The notes: generated from the sequence alone by a model not told the origin. 64,000 nucleotides of DNA from Syngnathus acus (GCF_901709675.1 NC_051103.1:1783501-1847500); one strand, 5' to 3'; positions 23,202-38,200 are shown, numbered from the stretch's first letter. A program made the numbers and translations.

Positions 23202-26200
23202 TCAGTTAGCGGGGACGGCTAGCACGTAGCCGGAGTGGCTCTTGGTGAAGTCTGGCTGCGACTGGTTGATTTTGGGCTCCACCACCACCGTGCACTTGCG
23301 GCCGTTCATGCTGCAGTGGATGGGACTGTTGACGTTCACCTGCAGCTTCCTACGCTCGCTGTCGCACAGAAAAACACAAACACATCACCTGATGACAGCG
23401 ACTTGTTACACAACCACAACAAGTCTCTGACACACACAAAATCATGAACACAAACACGCCTCCCACACGGCACGCCTCCACAGAGCCACTGCATCTAGCT
23501 TCAGTCGGAGCGTAGGGGAAAAGTCGCTGCTGGTTACCATGGCAACCTCCACCAGCCCAACTCCTCCATCTGTCATGGCCGCCAGCCAAAGGTACTTTGT
23601 GTGTGTGTGTTAGTGAAATGCCAGAGGGATGCTGTGTTTGGCGTGAAGGGCAAACACTGTGAGGATTACACACACAAACATACACACACACACTGGTCTC
23701 GAAATAAATCAGACAATGAAATCGCAACGTGTCGATAAACAGAATTTAGAACAAAAAGCTTCTTTTTAAGGTCACACGGGATGATCTTTGTCTCCCGCCT
23801 GAGCTGCTGTGACCTCCCCCAAGGCAGACTTTCACTTGACTGGGCTCTCAAACTAGAAAATCAATTCTTTCCTTCCCCCCAATCGCATTTTAACCACCAA
23901 ACATCCCGTCGCTGTTGTTTGACTTTGCAGCATGAGCTCACGTTTCACAACTTTGGACAGGGACCAACAGTCTCTCCCCCTCTGCTCTCTTAACTACAAT
24001 TACAAAGATTCAAGGCCAATCAAAAGGTTATAATCCCCGTGAAGGATTAAGAGTGCAGATTGTGGATTATTCCGCATTAGTTTGATTTATGCGCAGCTAA
24101 TTAGCATGCGTGTTTCTACTGTACACGGCGCGCGAGTCTGACAAAGGGCACGTGAAGGACGGAAATGCTAATTAGAAATTCATCCTACTTGTTATTTGTG
24201 TGTTTGTGCTGACTGAGCAAAAAATAGAGCAAGTTGGCAAATTCAAATCTCCCAGGGAGACATTTTGTGTTTCATATTGGCGAAATTCAAGGAAAAGGGA
24301 TTTTTTTTTTTTTTTTTTTTTAATGGATTCAAATCTTTTTTTTGTTTGACTCCACAGCATGTTTTTGCCACCTCGGGCAGTTACACTTGCAAACAGCAGA
24401 AGGTGATGTTTTTTGATGAGCGTCATTGGCTTCTTATTTTATTCATGCATGGTGGAGGCTGCTCACGTGTTGCCTTCTTAACCTGTTTGTCGTGACTTGG
24501 TCGCGTTTAAACAACAAAGAGGGCAAAAACAAAAGGGCCGACACGTGACGTGACCCCGCGGGAGCTTGCGACATGTGGAAATCGAGTGGCCGTCTTCCAG
24601 CGGGTGAACGCCGCGTGCCAATGAACAGCTGTTGCCGGGAATCCGCACGGGCTGCGCTTAAACAAACGGGCCGCCTCGGCGGATGAGTGGGAGGTGAGGC
24701 AGAACCGGAAATGCATAAAAAGCGCCGGCATCTGTCTCTGGAGGGGGACGGTCACACTTGGCAGATGGCGGCGGCGGCGGGGGGTGTCGAACGAGCTTTT
24801 GTGCCAATGTGTTGCCGCTGTTACTGTTACTCATTGATCAGGAAAATCACATCTACTGAAAAAATAAAGAATGACACCTTGCTTATGAAAAACAAATTAA
24901 GGATGCCCCTACTAGCTTAATGCTAGCATATGATGAAAAACGCCATTAGGTGGCTAACAATTAGCAATGACAGTCATGTCATTTTCCCTATTTAAAAAAA
25001 ACAAAACACATTATATATACTTTTGTAATATAGAAGGAAGCTGGCGGACCAAACGAAGTCTCTACGCTGAAGGTCGTCAGACGACAGAGAAAGAAAATGA
25101 CACACGTGAGGCTCGCCAAGGAGGCGGCGGCGCTATAGCATGGCAAAGGTGTCCGACGTGATGGACGGCGCTGAGGAAATGAGGTCATCAGGCGAGCGTG
25201 ACACGCAAAGAGCGACGCTGGAGAGGTGGCGGACGATGGAGCTAATCGTACTTGGGCGCGTGGGGGGGGGGAGGTAGAACCACTGTTGCTGGGCGGAAGG
25301 TGCGCACCCGTGGAGGTCACAGAGAGGAAGATGGCGGCCATTAAAGATGGACGCTCGTAAAGTGTAAGGTGCGGGTCATAGCGATTGAATGATGTCACTG
25401 TGCTGACCTTAAAATGTTTGGCCACAAAAGTGAACACACCCCCAACATGGGAAAACTCGGAATAAATAAGACGGCTTGCTTACTGATCAGACAAACATGG
25501 AAGCAGCCGTCGTCATGGCAACTGCATCCGCAGCGCACCCGGAAAGGAAACGAGAGGAAAAGGGGGGGTGGGGGGGCCAAAAGACGAATGGGAAAGAATG
25601 TCAGGTGAAAAACAAAAGAGGAGAAGGGGCGCAGCTGGTGGCTTGAGGGAAGAAAGGGAACATGGAGGGGGAAGAAAGAAAAGGGGGATGGGTGAGGAGG
25701 AGAGGCAAAGTGGATTAGGAAGCGAGAGAGCGGGGCGGATGGGGGGAACGGGTAAAAGGAGGGACGAGTGGAGAGAGAGGCTGATAGGCAAGGATGGAAA
25801 TAGACAAAAGGAGAGAATGCAAGATGGAGGGCGAGAGCAGAGGGGCGGGACTGACAGTGCTCCAAGAAAGTAAGAAGGAAAGGCGAGGCCAAGGGGGATG
25901 GCGGAAAGAGGAGTGCATCGCTTGCATCAGTAAAGAAGAAAGTCTCGATTCAGCAGAAAGCGCTGTGACCTTGGTGAGGAACAGCAAATCAACTCTCTCT
26001 CTCTGTGTGCGTCTATGTGGCTCGCCCATTCGGGTGCAGGCTAAAATGCACTTCCAAAAGTGCTGACATGCCCCCCGTTTCAATCTTCACCTTTTAGGTG
26101 CAATGTGGAACGGACTTTTATTGTATGGCGTGCCGGAAGAATCCCACGGTACTTTAAGGCACCTTAATCAATGAAGGTTTGCTGATCGATCATAATAATA

Positions 26201-29200
26201 AAGCAGATGGTTGAACCGCTTCTCATTTAGGTGTACCTAATAAAGTGTTTACGAAGTGTGAATGGTTTTTCAATTGCGATGGGCTCCATCTTTGCCGTAA
26301 CCCTAACGAGGACAAGCGCTACCCCCCCCCCACCGCAACGAGATTTTGACTCCTCCGACTTCCTATTGATCGATTGCTTACAGAGCTACGTCCCGTCACT
26401 TCAGTCCACACTGTTCTTCTCCAATACACATAAAATAAAAGCGAGAGAAATGGGGGAGGCTGTGTGTGCTCTAAAAATAGTCAGCTGCTGCAGCAGATCT
26501 TTAAATATTTCATATCCTCCACAGAAATGAAATGGGGGGAGTCAAGTGAGGCTGAGGTGGGGCTGGGATTGGAGGAGGGGAGGGGGGGGTCACATGAAAG
26601 AAAAACAAATGTAGCTCCTTGTGAGATGTCGCTTACTTCAGTGTGAGCGTCTCGGCGGAAGCTATGGCCTACAGCAGCTCCTTGCCAGTATTTTCATTTG
26701 GCATTTATGTGTGACCAGCTGAGAATCTACACAGACGCTACTTTTTCGTTGACAGAATAAAATTCCTCTCACTCTGCTGCTAGCTGGCTAACAACAATGC
26801 TAATGTCATGCTAGGAGAAGGAGACACGTTACCTCTTGAAGTGGCTGAGCAGGGCACCCACTAGTTCCCCGATGCGGCTCTCGTTGGCGGGCACCAGGCC
26901 CTGCAGGCACACCACCAGGTCCCGGCTGTCCTTGGTATGGAAAACCACTAACTGGTCCTTGCCCGGCGAGACGCTCATGCCCGTCACCTGTCAAGGTAGA
27001 ATGTTGTCGTGTCAAATATGAGTGCAAAAGCATCCGCGACATTCCTTGCCCACATGCATTACAATACAGCTTGTTGTTTAATAGAAACTTGTTTTTTTTA
27101 GGTTTAGTCTTTCTCTGGTAGGTTTGGACCTCATAATGTGACAGAAGACAAGATTCGGTGAGTCCAAATACTTTTGAACAAAAATGGCCACACAGCAGGA
27201 AAGAAAAAAGGTAAAAGGCAGAAAAAGGAGATGAACGACTCTCTCCGGGAAAGTGAAGGAGGAAGAGCGCCGTTTGCCGCCAGACATCAGCTGATCCGCT
27301 CGGTCGCCATGGCGACACCGTCTCCTGGGATGTTGGCATGACAACGGCGGGAAAGGAACCGAGACGGCACCCATGTTGTTTTTGCACAGGTGTTAGCTTA
27401 GCACTTAGCGCCAATATTCTTTAGCACGTGGAAGCGAAATGAAAGCATCGTACGTTGTAAAGGGGGATGCTCTTCATGGGTTTGTACTGCTTGAGGGGAT
27501 CCATCTTGTACAGGTGGCGGTCGGTGATAAGCACGGCTCGGTCCTCCGCCTTGTGGAAGTGGTTGATCTGCGAAAAACCAGAATTGTCATTCCGGCTTGG
27601 GGGGTGCCGAGGTCGCCGTTGCGTGTTTGCCAGCCACCTTGCGTACGTTGCAGGCAAAGAGAACCCGCATGAATTTGTCTTTGCGCTGCAGCTCGCTGGA
27701 GACCAACGTGAAAGACGGCGTGCTATCAGGGGTGTCTCGCTTCTAGAAAAAAAACACAAAGGTTTGAGATCTGACGTCTCTGCATGGATAGCAGTGCCGC
27801 TACTCACCAGGTAGTTTCCTTCCCAGGCTCGCTGTAGTCCCAAGTCCACCCTGTGGCCTTTGAGGGCCTCCAGGCAGGCCACCTTCGCCCTCACCTGCAG
27901 GGTCTCCTCTGCACTGAGGCCCTTGATCATCGTCCAAGCCCACCACCTGCAGAAAGGGAGGAAGACAACAAAACATCTTATTAAAGTAGTGGAAAATCGA
28001 CCGCAAAGTTCTCGCTGAAGGGAATGAAAGAGGAAAAAATAAATCCATTCCCAGTGTGAGCACAAAGAAACCTGCTTCAAAGGGCCGCATCTGGAGGAGA
28101 AAACTAACCTGAGGCCTTGTCAGTCTCCAGCGGTTTAGGGGTCAACCCCGCCGCCGCCGCCAGCTTTGAAAAAACACCAACCGAGAAGCTGCATTTTGTT
28201 TTCTTTGCGATAACCGCCCCCTCGCATGTACCTGTTGTAGATGTTCCTCAGCGCCTCCTCGAACTTGCGCAGCACTTTGGGCGGCGTGGGCCACTTGACG
28301 CGACGGCCGAGGTCCCTCATGGAACGCACGTTGTGGAAGCGGCGGTTCAGCTCGCGGATGTACGACTTGACCTTGTAGTGGCGGTAGGCCTGAAGGATGA
28401 CCAGGGCCGCCCGCATACGTCGGTACCGGATGCGGGCGATGGTGCCCCTCCAGATCTGGCGATGCCAACACACACACATATAAGTAGCAAATGAAATTAA
28501 CACTCATGATAGAGATCATGAATATTTCATTGCGTAGGTGACTGGCGGCAAGGAGGAAGCGCATTTCCAGCGCATGAATATTAAAAAGGCGCAGGAGGTG
28601 GTCTTCACCTGATGAGCTCGCTGTCATAATTGGAGAGGAGGATGAGGAGTCACGTTGCCTACGGCTAATCTGTCTCATTCCCGACACTGCTAATTATCCC
28701 GGCGAGATGAGGTACCGCCGCATTGACAGGCGGGAATTCATTTTTCTGATTTTAATCGTGCCGCCGAGGAGGTTTTGTTCTCATTGTCACGCGTATATGA
28801 CAAAAAGGAGACATAAAGCATTTTTAAAGTAAATCTGAGATGTCTGCGGCACTCATCGTGATATTTTATTAAAAAAAAATGCTTTGCTCTGCCCTGTGTT
28901 TATCCAAGCAGATCACTAATTAAAGCTGAACGCTGTGGGAAGTGGTGGTGGGGCGGGGGCGGGCGCCATGGAGGTCAATTGGAGGGGAGGGGCAATCAAA
29001 TAAAAGAGCATCAAGTGACGATAAATCACATTACTGTTGAAATGTTCTCATTAAGGTGGGGGTTGGAGGGGGGGGAGGGTTCTCACGCTCTCGTGCGCTC
29101 CAACATGGCGGCGAGACAGCACCCTGGGGACCGAAGTTAAAGTTAAAGTCCCAATGATCATCACACACATCTGGGTGTGGTGAAATTTGTCCTCTGCATT

Positions 29201-32200
29201 TAACCCATCCCCGTGTGATTTTGATCCATCCCCTGGGGGAGAGGGGAGCAGTGAGCAGCAGCGGTGCCGCGCTCGGGAATCATTTGGCGATCTAACCCCC
29301 CAATTCCAACCCTTAATGTTGAGTGCCAAGCATTGTCTAATCAGGCCCCGTTGAAGACCCCCCAGATGGCGCAGCCCTCCATATTTACCCATAAAAGGGA
29401 GAGCTTTAACTGCGCTCTTGTCAGGATTTACAATGGCAAGAAAAGGAATTGACCGGTTCCTTCGGCACCCGAGCTAAGGCAAAGGTTCCCGCCGCACAGT
29501 AACAAAATGATCGGTCTGGAAGTCACGTCAAGTCTCCTTAAGCTGGGTTTGACTTCCCAATCTACTGAATAAAGACCATTTGCGAAGGAGACGGCGACAG
29601 GGAATTTAATAAAAAAAAAAAAGTCTTGGACACGCTGACAGCTAATGCCCCGAGAGCGGAGAAGAAGGAGAAAAGGCTTTGGAAAGCAATTAAGGTGGCG
29701 GGTGAGGTGGGGGGGGGGTGTTGAATTCCCGAGGGGAATCTATGGGACACGCTGCTTTGACAGGCACACACTTACTGGGATGCGCTCTGGTGCACTGGAA
29801 TTTATTAAATATTCATTTTGGTCACATGGGGGAAGCACATCAGTGGGCCTTTCTTTCCAAGTGGACCCTCTCACCTTCTGCAGGAAGAGGATGATCCTCA
29901 GGAGCACCTCGGCGCGCTGTTCCTCCAAGTTGAAGAGCGTGCGCGGCGTGCGCACAAATACTTTGGTCTTGCCGTAGGCCACGTCGTCGTCAAAGCGGCA
30001 GCCCTGCAGGAGCTTCTTGACCGCCTCCTTGTCTGAGGGAAGGTCGTGGTTGGGCCACGTGAACTTGGAGATCATCTTGTACCTGTGAGGGTGGGACGCA
30101 GGATTAGGCACACCCAATCAAATTGGCGCAACGCTTTTGCTTGTTATGGTCACAAATTCTTATGTATTAGGTATTTTATTAAGACACCTGGGAGCTGTAT
30201 GAAAATGGGGATAATAAGTCTGGGTGTAATAGGGCAAAGTCAGCCTTAGTCGTCTCACTTAGTGCCTGATGTGAATGATAGCGCCTCATTGGCCGCTTCC
30301 CGTAATGAGACGTGTGATTCACAACTGTTTCGAGTCCACGGCGGCTCAACCATGACATCACCTGACACCGCGAACAAAGCAGGCGGCGCCGGCGCCTTGA
30401 AAACATCTGACGCGTCCTTTCCTCGACATTTAGCAGGCTGAGTCAGGGCCCGAAGCTGTGATGTAATCGAGGTGACCTCATGCTGCCCGGCCGGTGGGTG
30501 AGCGTAACAGATGGAGAAGCCGAGACAACAAGTGCGCTTGCATTTTTCACAGAGTTGCTTCATATTTTTATTTTTTTTACCTATGCAGGAATCTGGGGTA
30601 GGTCTGTCTGTAGGCAAAGCCGGCGCGGCGCACGCGCACGTTCTCTAGCAGGCCCAGGTACTCCACCTGGTGGCGGCAACGGTCGCGCTCGAAGATCAGC
30701 GGCGACTTGACATCATTGGGCTTGATGCAGCGGACATAGTAGGGCTCCTGCAGACGGGCGGCGAATGAGCAAAAGAGGCGGGGCCTGGCGGGGTGTTAAA
30801 ATCATCACCTTGCTGGCCAGGTTCTCCACCAAGGAGATCATGGAGTTTTTGAAGAGCGTGGCGGCGGTGAGCGGCCGCTTGGTGACCTCTGTGATGCTCA
30901 GCTTGCCCTCGGGCCACATGGCCTTCAGCACCGGGTTGGAACTGGACGCCCAAAAAAAAACCCAGGTTATAGAATGTGGTTATTTTTCTTCTGACTTGAA
31001 GCAGACGTGATACCTGTTGTAGAGCAGCCTCTTGAAGTCCTGAAACAAAGTGTCTTTGTTCTTGTCGATGAAACCCACCACAGAGTAGCTGCACGGCGGG
31101 GGGGCGGGTCAGGTAAGAAGCACAAACACATTATTGCTACAAGTTAATCCTATTAAGTGAGTCCGGTTGCGCGATAGCAGGCCTGCTCTGGCGGCGCTAA
31201 GTAGCTGCTAAGGGATCAATAGAGACCACCACTCCCCCCCTCCCTCTCCTGGGAGGCTCTTGAACAGCACAAATGGGCTGGAGGCGAGCGCGTTAAGAAG
31301 GCTTAGCACGTGTGATTTCTTCATTTGGTTGTCATCGAGTTGATGATGTCATTGAAACACTTGTGCGCGTACTCACCTCACATCGCCGGCGTAGTGTCGG
31401 ATACGAAAGTCTCGGTCAAACTCCAAACTCTTGTCGGTCGGTGAGAGCTGGACAAAGACAACAGATGATGCGAGTTTGTTTATTATGATTGGATGATGAC
31501 ACCGTGTTTTGAAAATAGCTTGAGAGGTCATCTATTTGCACATTTGAATACATTTTGGCCCCATTCGACACTGAAAGTAGATAAAAGATGATGATGATGT
31601 CATTCTCTCCGTGTTCACCCGAGTGTTCAAGCTGTCGCAGAAGAGCAAATTGCAAAAACGGCAACACTGCTTTAGTGGAGCGGAAAGTGGCGGCGGCGGG
31701 TGAAGACCGGCGAGGAGAGCCGAAGCCTTTCAAACGAGGCCACGAGAGATCACGAGGGAGCGAGCTGGATGCCGGAGTGATGGCAAGGGAAAGAGACAGC
31801 GCAGAGAGAAAAAAAACCCAATGTGTAAGCGGAGGTGTGATGTCGGCGAGGAAGCCTGACGGGAAATAACAACGGCCAACCGACACGTCACACAATTTGA
31901 CCTTAAACGAGATCTGGAAACAATTAATCGGTTAGCGATTACTTTGAAACTAAACAACCACTGCGCTAGTGGTTAGCATGAAACACAGTTGGCCCGAGTC
32001 CCGTCAGCCCTCAACTGGTGTGAAAACCCAGAAGGCTAACACGCACTTGGCACCGGTTCACTAAATGTGATGGCACGTGTGTGTGTGTAGACGGAAAGTG
32101 ATAAAACAAGGTCAGGATAACGAGCACATAAAGTAGGGAAGGGAGGGGCATCGCCGTTGAGCAAAGAGGACACTTCAATGACATCATCGCAAGGCGCATA

Positions 32201-35200
32201 ATAAAGTTGACATCTTAAATGCACCGAGTGATTCTTTTTTTTTTTTTTAAACTGTAGACCACAAAATATCCAATTTAGTTATTTGTGATCAAGGAAGTGG
32301 AATTAATTACTCAACAAGCTCGAGTGGGCGGACAAAAAAATAACAAAAATGCTAGCATGATTTTATTTAATGTTGAATTCCACCTTTGTAGGTGACCTTC
32401 CTGACAAGCAGATGTTTACCAAGCACTTACATCTGCACTGCCCCCCTCCCACATGACATCATCCATTGCTCTCACATTTCTCTTCCTGACAGCTGGCGCC
32501 CTCTAGTGTTCTAACAGCTCAGTGGCCTAGTGGTAGAGTGTCCGCCCTGAGACTGGAAGGTTGTGGGTTCAAACCCCGGCCGGGTCATACCAAAGACTAT
32601 AAAAATGGGACCCATTGCCTCCCTGCTTGGCACTCAGCATTAAGGGTTGGAATTGGGGGGTTAGATCACCAACTGATTCCCGAGCGCGGCACCGCTGCTG
32701 CTCACTGCTCCCCTCTCCCCCAGGGGATGGATTAAAATCACATGGGGATGGGTTAAATGCAGAGGACAAATTTCACGACACCCAGGTGTGTGTGTGTGAC
32801 GATCATTGGGACTTTAACTTTAACTTTAACAGGAAGTTTGCAGCTGTGATTTTGCGTACCTTGCGGCTGGTGTAGTGGGCGTGCTTGGCCAGCAAGACGT
32901 TGAGTCCCTGAAGGAAGAGCTCGTCGGTGACTTTGCCCACATTCATGCAAGCTTCGTCCAGCACGGAGATGATGCCCTTGTGCTGCTGCTCCACCAGGTC
33001 CACAATGATCTGATTGTTGAAGTAGTCGATCTAAACGGGGGGCAGCGTGACGTGATAGGCAAAAATTGTTTCTGGGATCTGGGCCAAAGTGAAAGTGGAG
33101 CCATACGTGTTTCCACGGGATGCCTTCTCGCTGGTACTCCTCCTGCTCCTGCTTCAGCACCAGCTGGATGAAGAGCTGCTGCAGTTTCTCGTTGCAATAG
33201 TTGATGCAGAACTGCTCGAAGCTGACGCCGGCAAAGAAAGAAAAAATAGTGCTTTGCCGCCGCCTTGTCAAAAGTGTTGCTGGGGAACATCTCGAACCTG
33301 TTGTTCCGAAAGATCTCAAAGCCGTAAATGTCCAGCACCCCGATGACCGTGTCCTTCCCGTGGACCCTGGCGTTGTAGTTCTTCACCTCGATGATGTCAT
33401 TGATGCATCCCACGATCCAACAGAAGAGCCGCTCATACATGGCCTGATTCAGGGACGATCAACGGGTGAGCAGAAATTAAAAAAAAAAAAAAAAAAAAGC
33501 TCACCTTGGCAAGGGCGTCGCGTCCGTAGTTGGCCTCCTGCGCCGTATGCTGCTTCTCGATGACGTCGCGGCCCGTGGCCACGGTGCGGAAGAGCAGAGC
33601 CTTCTCCACGTTTTCCTGCTGGGTGGAAAGCAGCTCAGACATCACCGCCACCAGCGTGGTGTCCTCGATCAACGTCACGTCTCCGTCCACGCCGAACGTC
33701 AAGTTCCCCTGAGAGAGAGAGTTTCATTCGTCAAACAAGCTCAGAAATGGAAAAAAAAAGGGGGCGGGGCGTTACCAGGTGCAAGATGGTGGCCAGGATC
33801 TTGTAGACCGTCAGGACCTCGTCCCCGGTAAAGCCGATCACTTTCATGGCGTCGGCCACGGCTTTGAAATCGGCGCCGTCGTTGATGCACGACTGCAGAT
33901 GGCCAAGCGCGAGATGATGGCGTGTTCTTGATGATGTCACGCTTGCGCCCGATTACCTTCATCTGGCCGCCCACTTTGATGTAGTTGTAGCGTTTGGGGT
34001 CCCTTTGGATGTGCAGCGTACGCAGGAGAGCATCGGGTGCGCCTTTCAGGAGCTTGACCAAAAAAAAAACACGTCACAAAGTTTTTTTTTTTTTTTGAAT
34101 AAGTAAACAAACTGACCTGATAGAAGGAGTGAAAGCTCCTTTCTCCTTCTTGCTGAAAAATCACTCTTGACTGGCGAGGAAAAACAAACGGCGTCAGTAA
34201 GACAGACGCTAATGAGTTTCCATGTCGAGTGGGCCGACCTTCTCCAACAGGTAATTGTTGATGTGGCCGCCGATGGGGTCTCCCTTGAAGTCAAAGTTGA
34301 TGTCCATGTACTTGCCGAATCGGCTGGAGTTGTCGTTGCGGTTGGTTTTGGCATTGCCGAAAGCCTCCAGGACGCAGTTGGACTTGAGGAGCATGTTCTT
34401 CACCCTGCAAGGAGGGGGGGGGGGGGGGAGTCGGTTAGCCCGCTTGCCGCTCGCCAGCTGGCGTTATATCTCACTCACCTCTCGACCTCGGCCCGCTGGT
34501 TGGGGTTGGTGATAGCGGCAATGTACTGCATGATGTACTTGCTGGCTTCCGTCTTGCCGGCGCCGCTTTCCCCTGCAACAAAAGTAATGGGACACACCAT
34601 TTAAAAAATATATATATATATTTAATGACTCAGCACTATAGACCCTAAAGTGTCTTTAAAAATATAATACACATTTATCTTAGTTTATATGGCAGACCTC
34701 GAGAAGTGCAGTGTAGTTCCATCTCTGACCACAAGGTGTCGCTTAATCACCTTGGTGGTCAAATTAAAGTGTTTTGGACAGTGTGCTTTTTCATTGGTAG
34801 TTAGAGAACATTGAATGCCACGTTGCACCTCATGGTGTACCTGAGATGACAATACATGTGTCTTTGTTGCGTCTCTTCATAGCTTTGTAGGCCGCGTCGG
34901 CGATGGCAAAGAGGTGCGGTGGCCTCTCGTAGAGCTCGCGACCTTTGTACTGCTCCACCACGTCACGGCCGTAGATGTCCATGGAGCGATACGGGTTGAC
35001 AGACACCACCACCTCGCCGATGTAACTGTAGATTCGTCCTTTCTCAAACCTGAAGACCAAAAGCAACGTTTAAGAACATCCATTAAATGTAAAATTGCTA
35101 AATATATTTATCTGCAGCCTTTTCTAAGGCATGGTGCATTTAAACTTCCGGAGTATTTTTTTTACCCCATTATCACGCAAGCAATAACTATTCACTTTAT

Positions 35201-38200
35201 TGAGTAGGATAAACTGTTAATATATAACAAAGAAACAATGGAAGTCTTTCAGGTTAGTCCAAGAGGATGTGGACCACAAAGTTCAGTTTATTGTGTAACC
35301 TCGCGTCTCACAAAGTCAGCTGGGATAGTCACCAGGTTAAAAATAAATAAATAAATTAAGAAAAGGTCTGCTGCATCTTCATCATTTAAGAAGCTCTCTG
35401 TGGTCTTTCCTCACTCTCCTCCAGGCCACCACTTGACCTCCTTCCGTTTCCTTCCTCTTCCAAAAAAGCAATCGGATCCCAGATGGTGGACGCAGAAGAA
35501 GAATGGACTCTTTCTTCACCGCTCTCCCTTTGACAAACGAGCCGGGCTGAGGGCTGCTGGTGACGTCTTTTCACAGTCTTGTCACTGAAGTGATGATGCT
35601 AGGTTAGCTAACATGATCAGCGCTCTACAACGCCTCCATAGCAGCCGGAGCAGAACAGGAGCATTGTTGGGCTACGCTAACACGCTTCCCCACTCAAAGC
35701 TCCCTTGTGGCTTGGCTCGCCGCCACCGCCGGGCGGCCGCCGTGCGCCCGCTCCATTGTTACGGCCTCAATCGGAGGCAGAAAACGGTTTAACATTTGAC
35801 TTGGTGATGGAAGGAAGAGGGAGGAGGAGGAAGGAGGGTGGTGAGGAAAAAGTCATAAAAGAAGTCAACCATTAAAAAAGATCCGCCCAGGCCAAACTGC
35901 TGCGTGCGGTTTTGACTTTCTATCTTTGGACTCGCCAATCCAAAAAAAAAAAAAAAAAAATGTTCACACTGACAAAGTTGTTGGTCCTTGTTGGCGTGCA
36001 TTCATCACACACGTGTGGTTTCAACTTCAGGGTCACATCAGGCATTATAAAGAGCCAGGAGATAATCTGCATGCGTTCTACTTCATCACAGTCGCTCCCG
36101 TTTGGAGTCCGAAGGGGCTTAAGCTGATCTCTGCCCATCCGGCGCGGATGACGTGATGCCCGTCAGAAAAAAAACAAAAGTTGTCATCTCCAGCTGTGCC
36201 TGCACTCTACAAAGCTAATTATGCTCGCCCAAATGTTTAGAGCTATTCTTTTTTTTTTTTTGGTGGGGGGTGCAGAATAACACAACACGAGCACAGCTAG
36301 TGTTTACATAAGAACGGTAATGTGGTTCAGATTACTCAGGCTCGTATGGAAATTCTTGCGGCGAGACCGGACCGTGGCAGGCCCGGCGGGCAAGAATCCG
36401 TCTGTTGTCGAGGAGAGGCAGGAAATCTGCAGGCGGGCCCAGACGGAGTCGCAAAGCGCCATCCGTTGCCAAATCCCGACTATATCGGGGAGGTTGTCTG
36501 AGAGGCGGCCCGTGCGAGCTATCGGGGGCGCTTTTGTTGCTAAGGAGGCCCACGGGAGAAAGTAAACAGAGCCGCTTTAGCTGATAAGACGGGTACAAAA
36601 GGACAAGGCCCGCCCGGGTCACGTGATTACTTTAATGACATTGTGTGGATGAAAAGAGGAAGGTGGTCCTTAAAAAAAGCCACACAGGGAGCAACAGCGG
36701 GATGGAAACGCCGACTTTCCTTCCTGTACTCCTTTAAACTCTCCAAAGTTCAAAGGTCAAATCACTCCAGGCTCTCACAAGGCCATGGGCACACACGTCT
36801 GCGAGTGATTCATTCCAGAAATGCCATTCCACTGGAAGAGCAAGTGAGAGAATGTTGTCGAAACCTCGCGGCGGCTCCTTGGTGAGGTTTACTCGTGCCA
36901 GACGCGGCCGGCCCCGCCCCCTTCCCGGGACTTCCTGCGAGACTAAAACAAACAGGCGATCCTGTAATTATTTGCTTTGCGGGCCGCTGCCTTACAAAGA
37001 CATTGGAGAGCGGCATCCAATCAGGAAGGAGAACCCTTATCCCGCAGGCCATCTGTCCCAAAGGAGCGGGCAGGGCTGCACTCTCACAAACCGTCCTTTT
37101 CCAAAGCAACATGGCGGGCGTGGAGTGACGGGAAACCTGGCCAGAAAAGTTATTCCGAGGTTGGACTCGCTCAAACTGAGGCATGGGTGTGCACTCCGGG
37201 CCCATTTCCCGTCTTGATTGTCACCAGACCAGAACCGCTGAACTCCACAGCCGTGCCCACCGGGTCCCTCACACACATGCTGGCAATACGGGGAGAACAA
37301 GAAAAAAATAAAAGCGCTCCCGCTTGGTGACGCCCTCAGCAAATAACAAGCCGCACACGCCACCGCCGGGGCGGAAAACGAGCAGACAGAACCTGGCAAG
37401 AGGCGGGAAAATGAGGCCCGCGTTGGCTTGCTAGCTGTCTGGCTACTGTGCGTACTGTCGAGCTCTGCTTAATACATCAACAAGCGCTCTCGAAATGTTT
37501 CCCACAAGACGTTCATTCATTGTCTGGGTATCAAATGATAATCTTTTGGATCGTCGCAATACATCAATTTGATTCATCTCTCATTGCACTGAGCTGCAAT
37601 GTGATACATGATGTGATTGTCTAAGATTGTTTTATAAGCTAAAATAAGTGAACGGCATTTTTGATTTGAGTTCAACGATGGCAATATTTAAAAGTATTTA
37701 CAAACACAATAATTAAAAGTTTTAAAAACAAAATACAGAATTAAAAAGTAGCTTGTTCTACTTGTGTGCAACATAACAGCCAAATGCTGTGTCACCATGT
37801 AAAAAGCTTTACCTTAAGGACACTTTAAAGACTGCTTAAAGACTTTAAAGAGACTGCAGCAACAATAACGAACGTTTTGCATTTTTTTTTAACTGATATT
37901 AAAATAATCATGGGGAATATCCTGCTAATGCATTAGCATTAAACTCAGGTACATCAAAGCCAGCAGGTCAACCAAATTATACTTTCCCGACGTCAAACTT
38001 AAGAGGGTCGCCCCTCTGTGACGTCACACTACTAACTGGACTCTCCCAAAATGGAACTTCCGGCAGGTTGTTGGCCTGAAACACCTGTTGCAAAAACAAA
38101 AGCTAAAATATCGCTCACCTGAGCTTGAGGTTGGCCATAAAGTCCTCCATGGTCACGTTGTCCAGAAGAACAAAGTCAGCCATGCCGAACTCGAGGCTCT

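Noticed and set aside
25395-25892. 165-codon minus-strand open frame rich in Pro, Ser and Phe
   Set aside because: It lies in the purine-rich tract, where stop codons are rare by composition, and both strands are open.
32519-32590. tRNA gene with A and B boxes
   Set aside because: The boxes are present but there is no closed acceptor stem, and the sequence runs into a SINE body and tail. A truncated second copy of the same body exists at 29136-29331.
36810-37205. 131-codon minus-strand frame in myo1d intron 1
   Set aside because: The myo1d coding sequence is complete without it, and the overlapping frame on the other strand is equally open.
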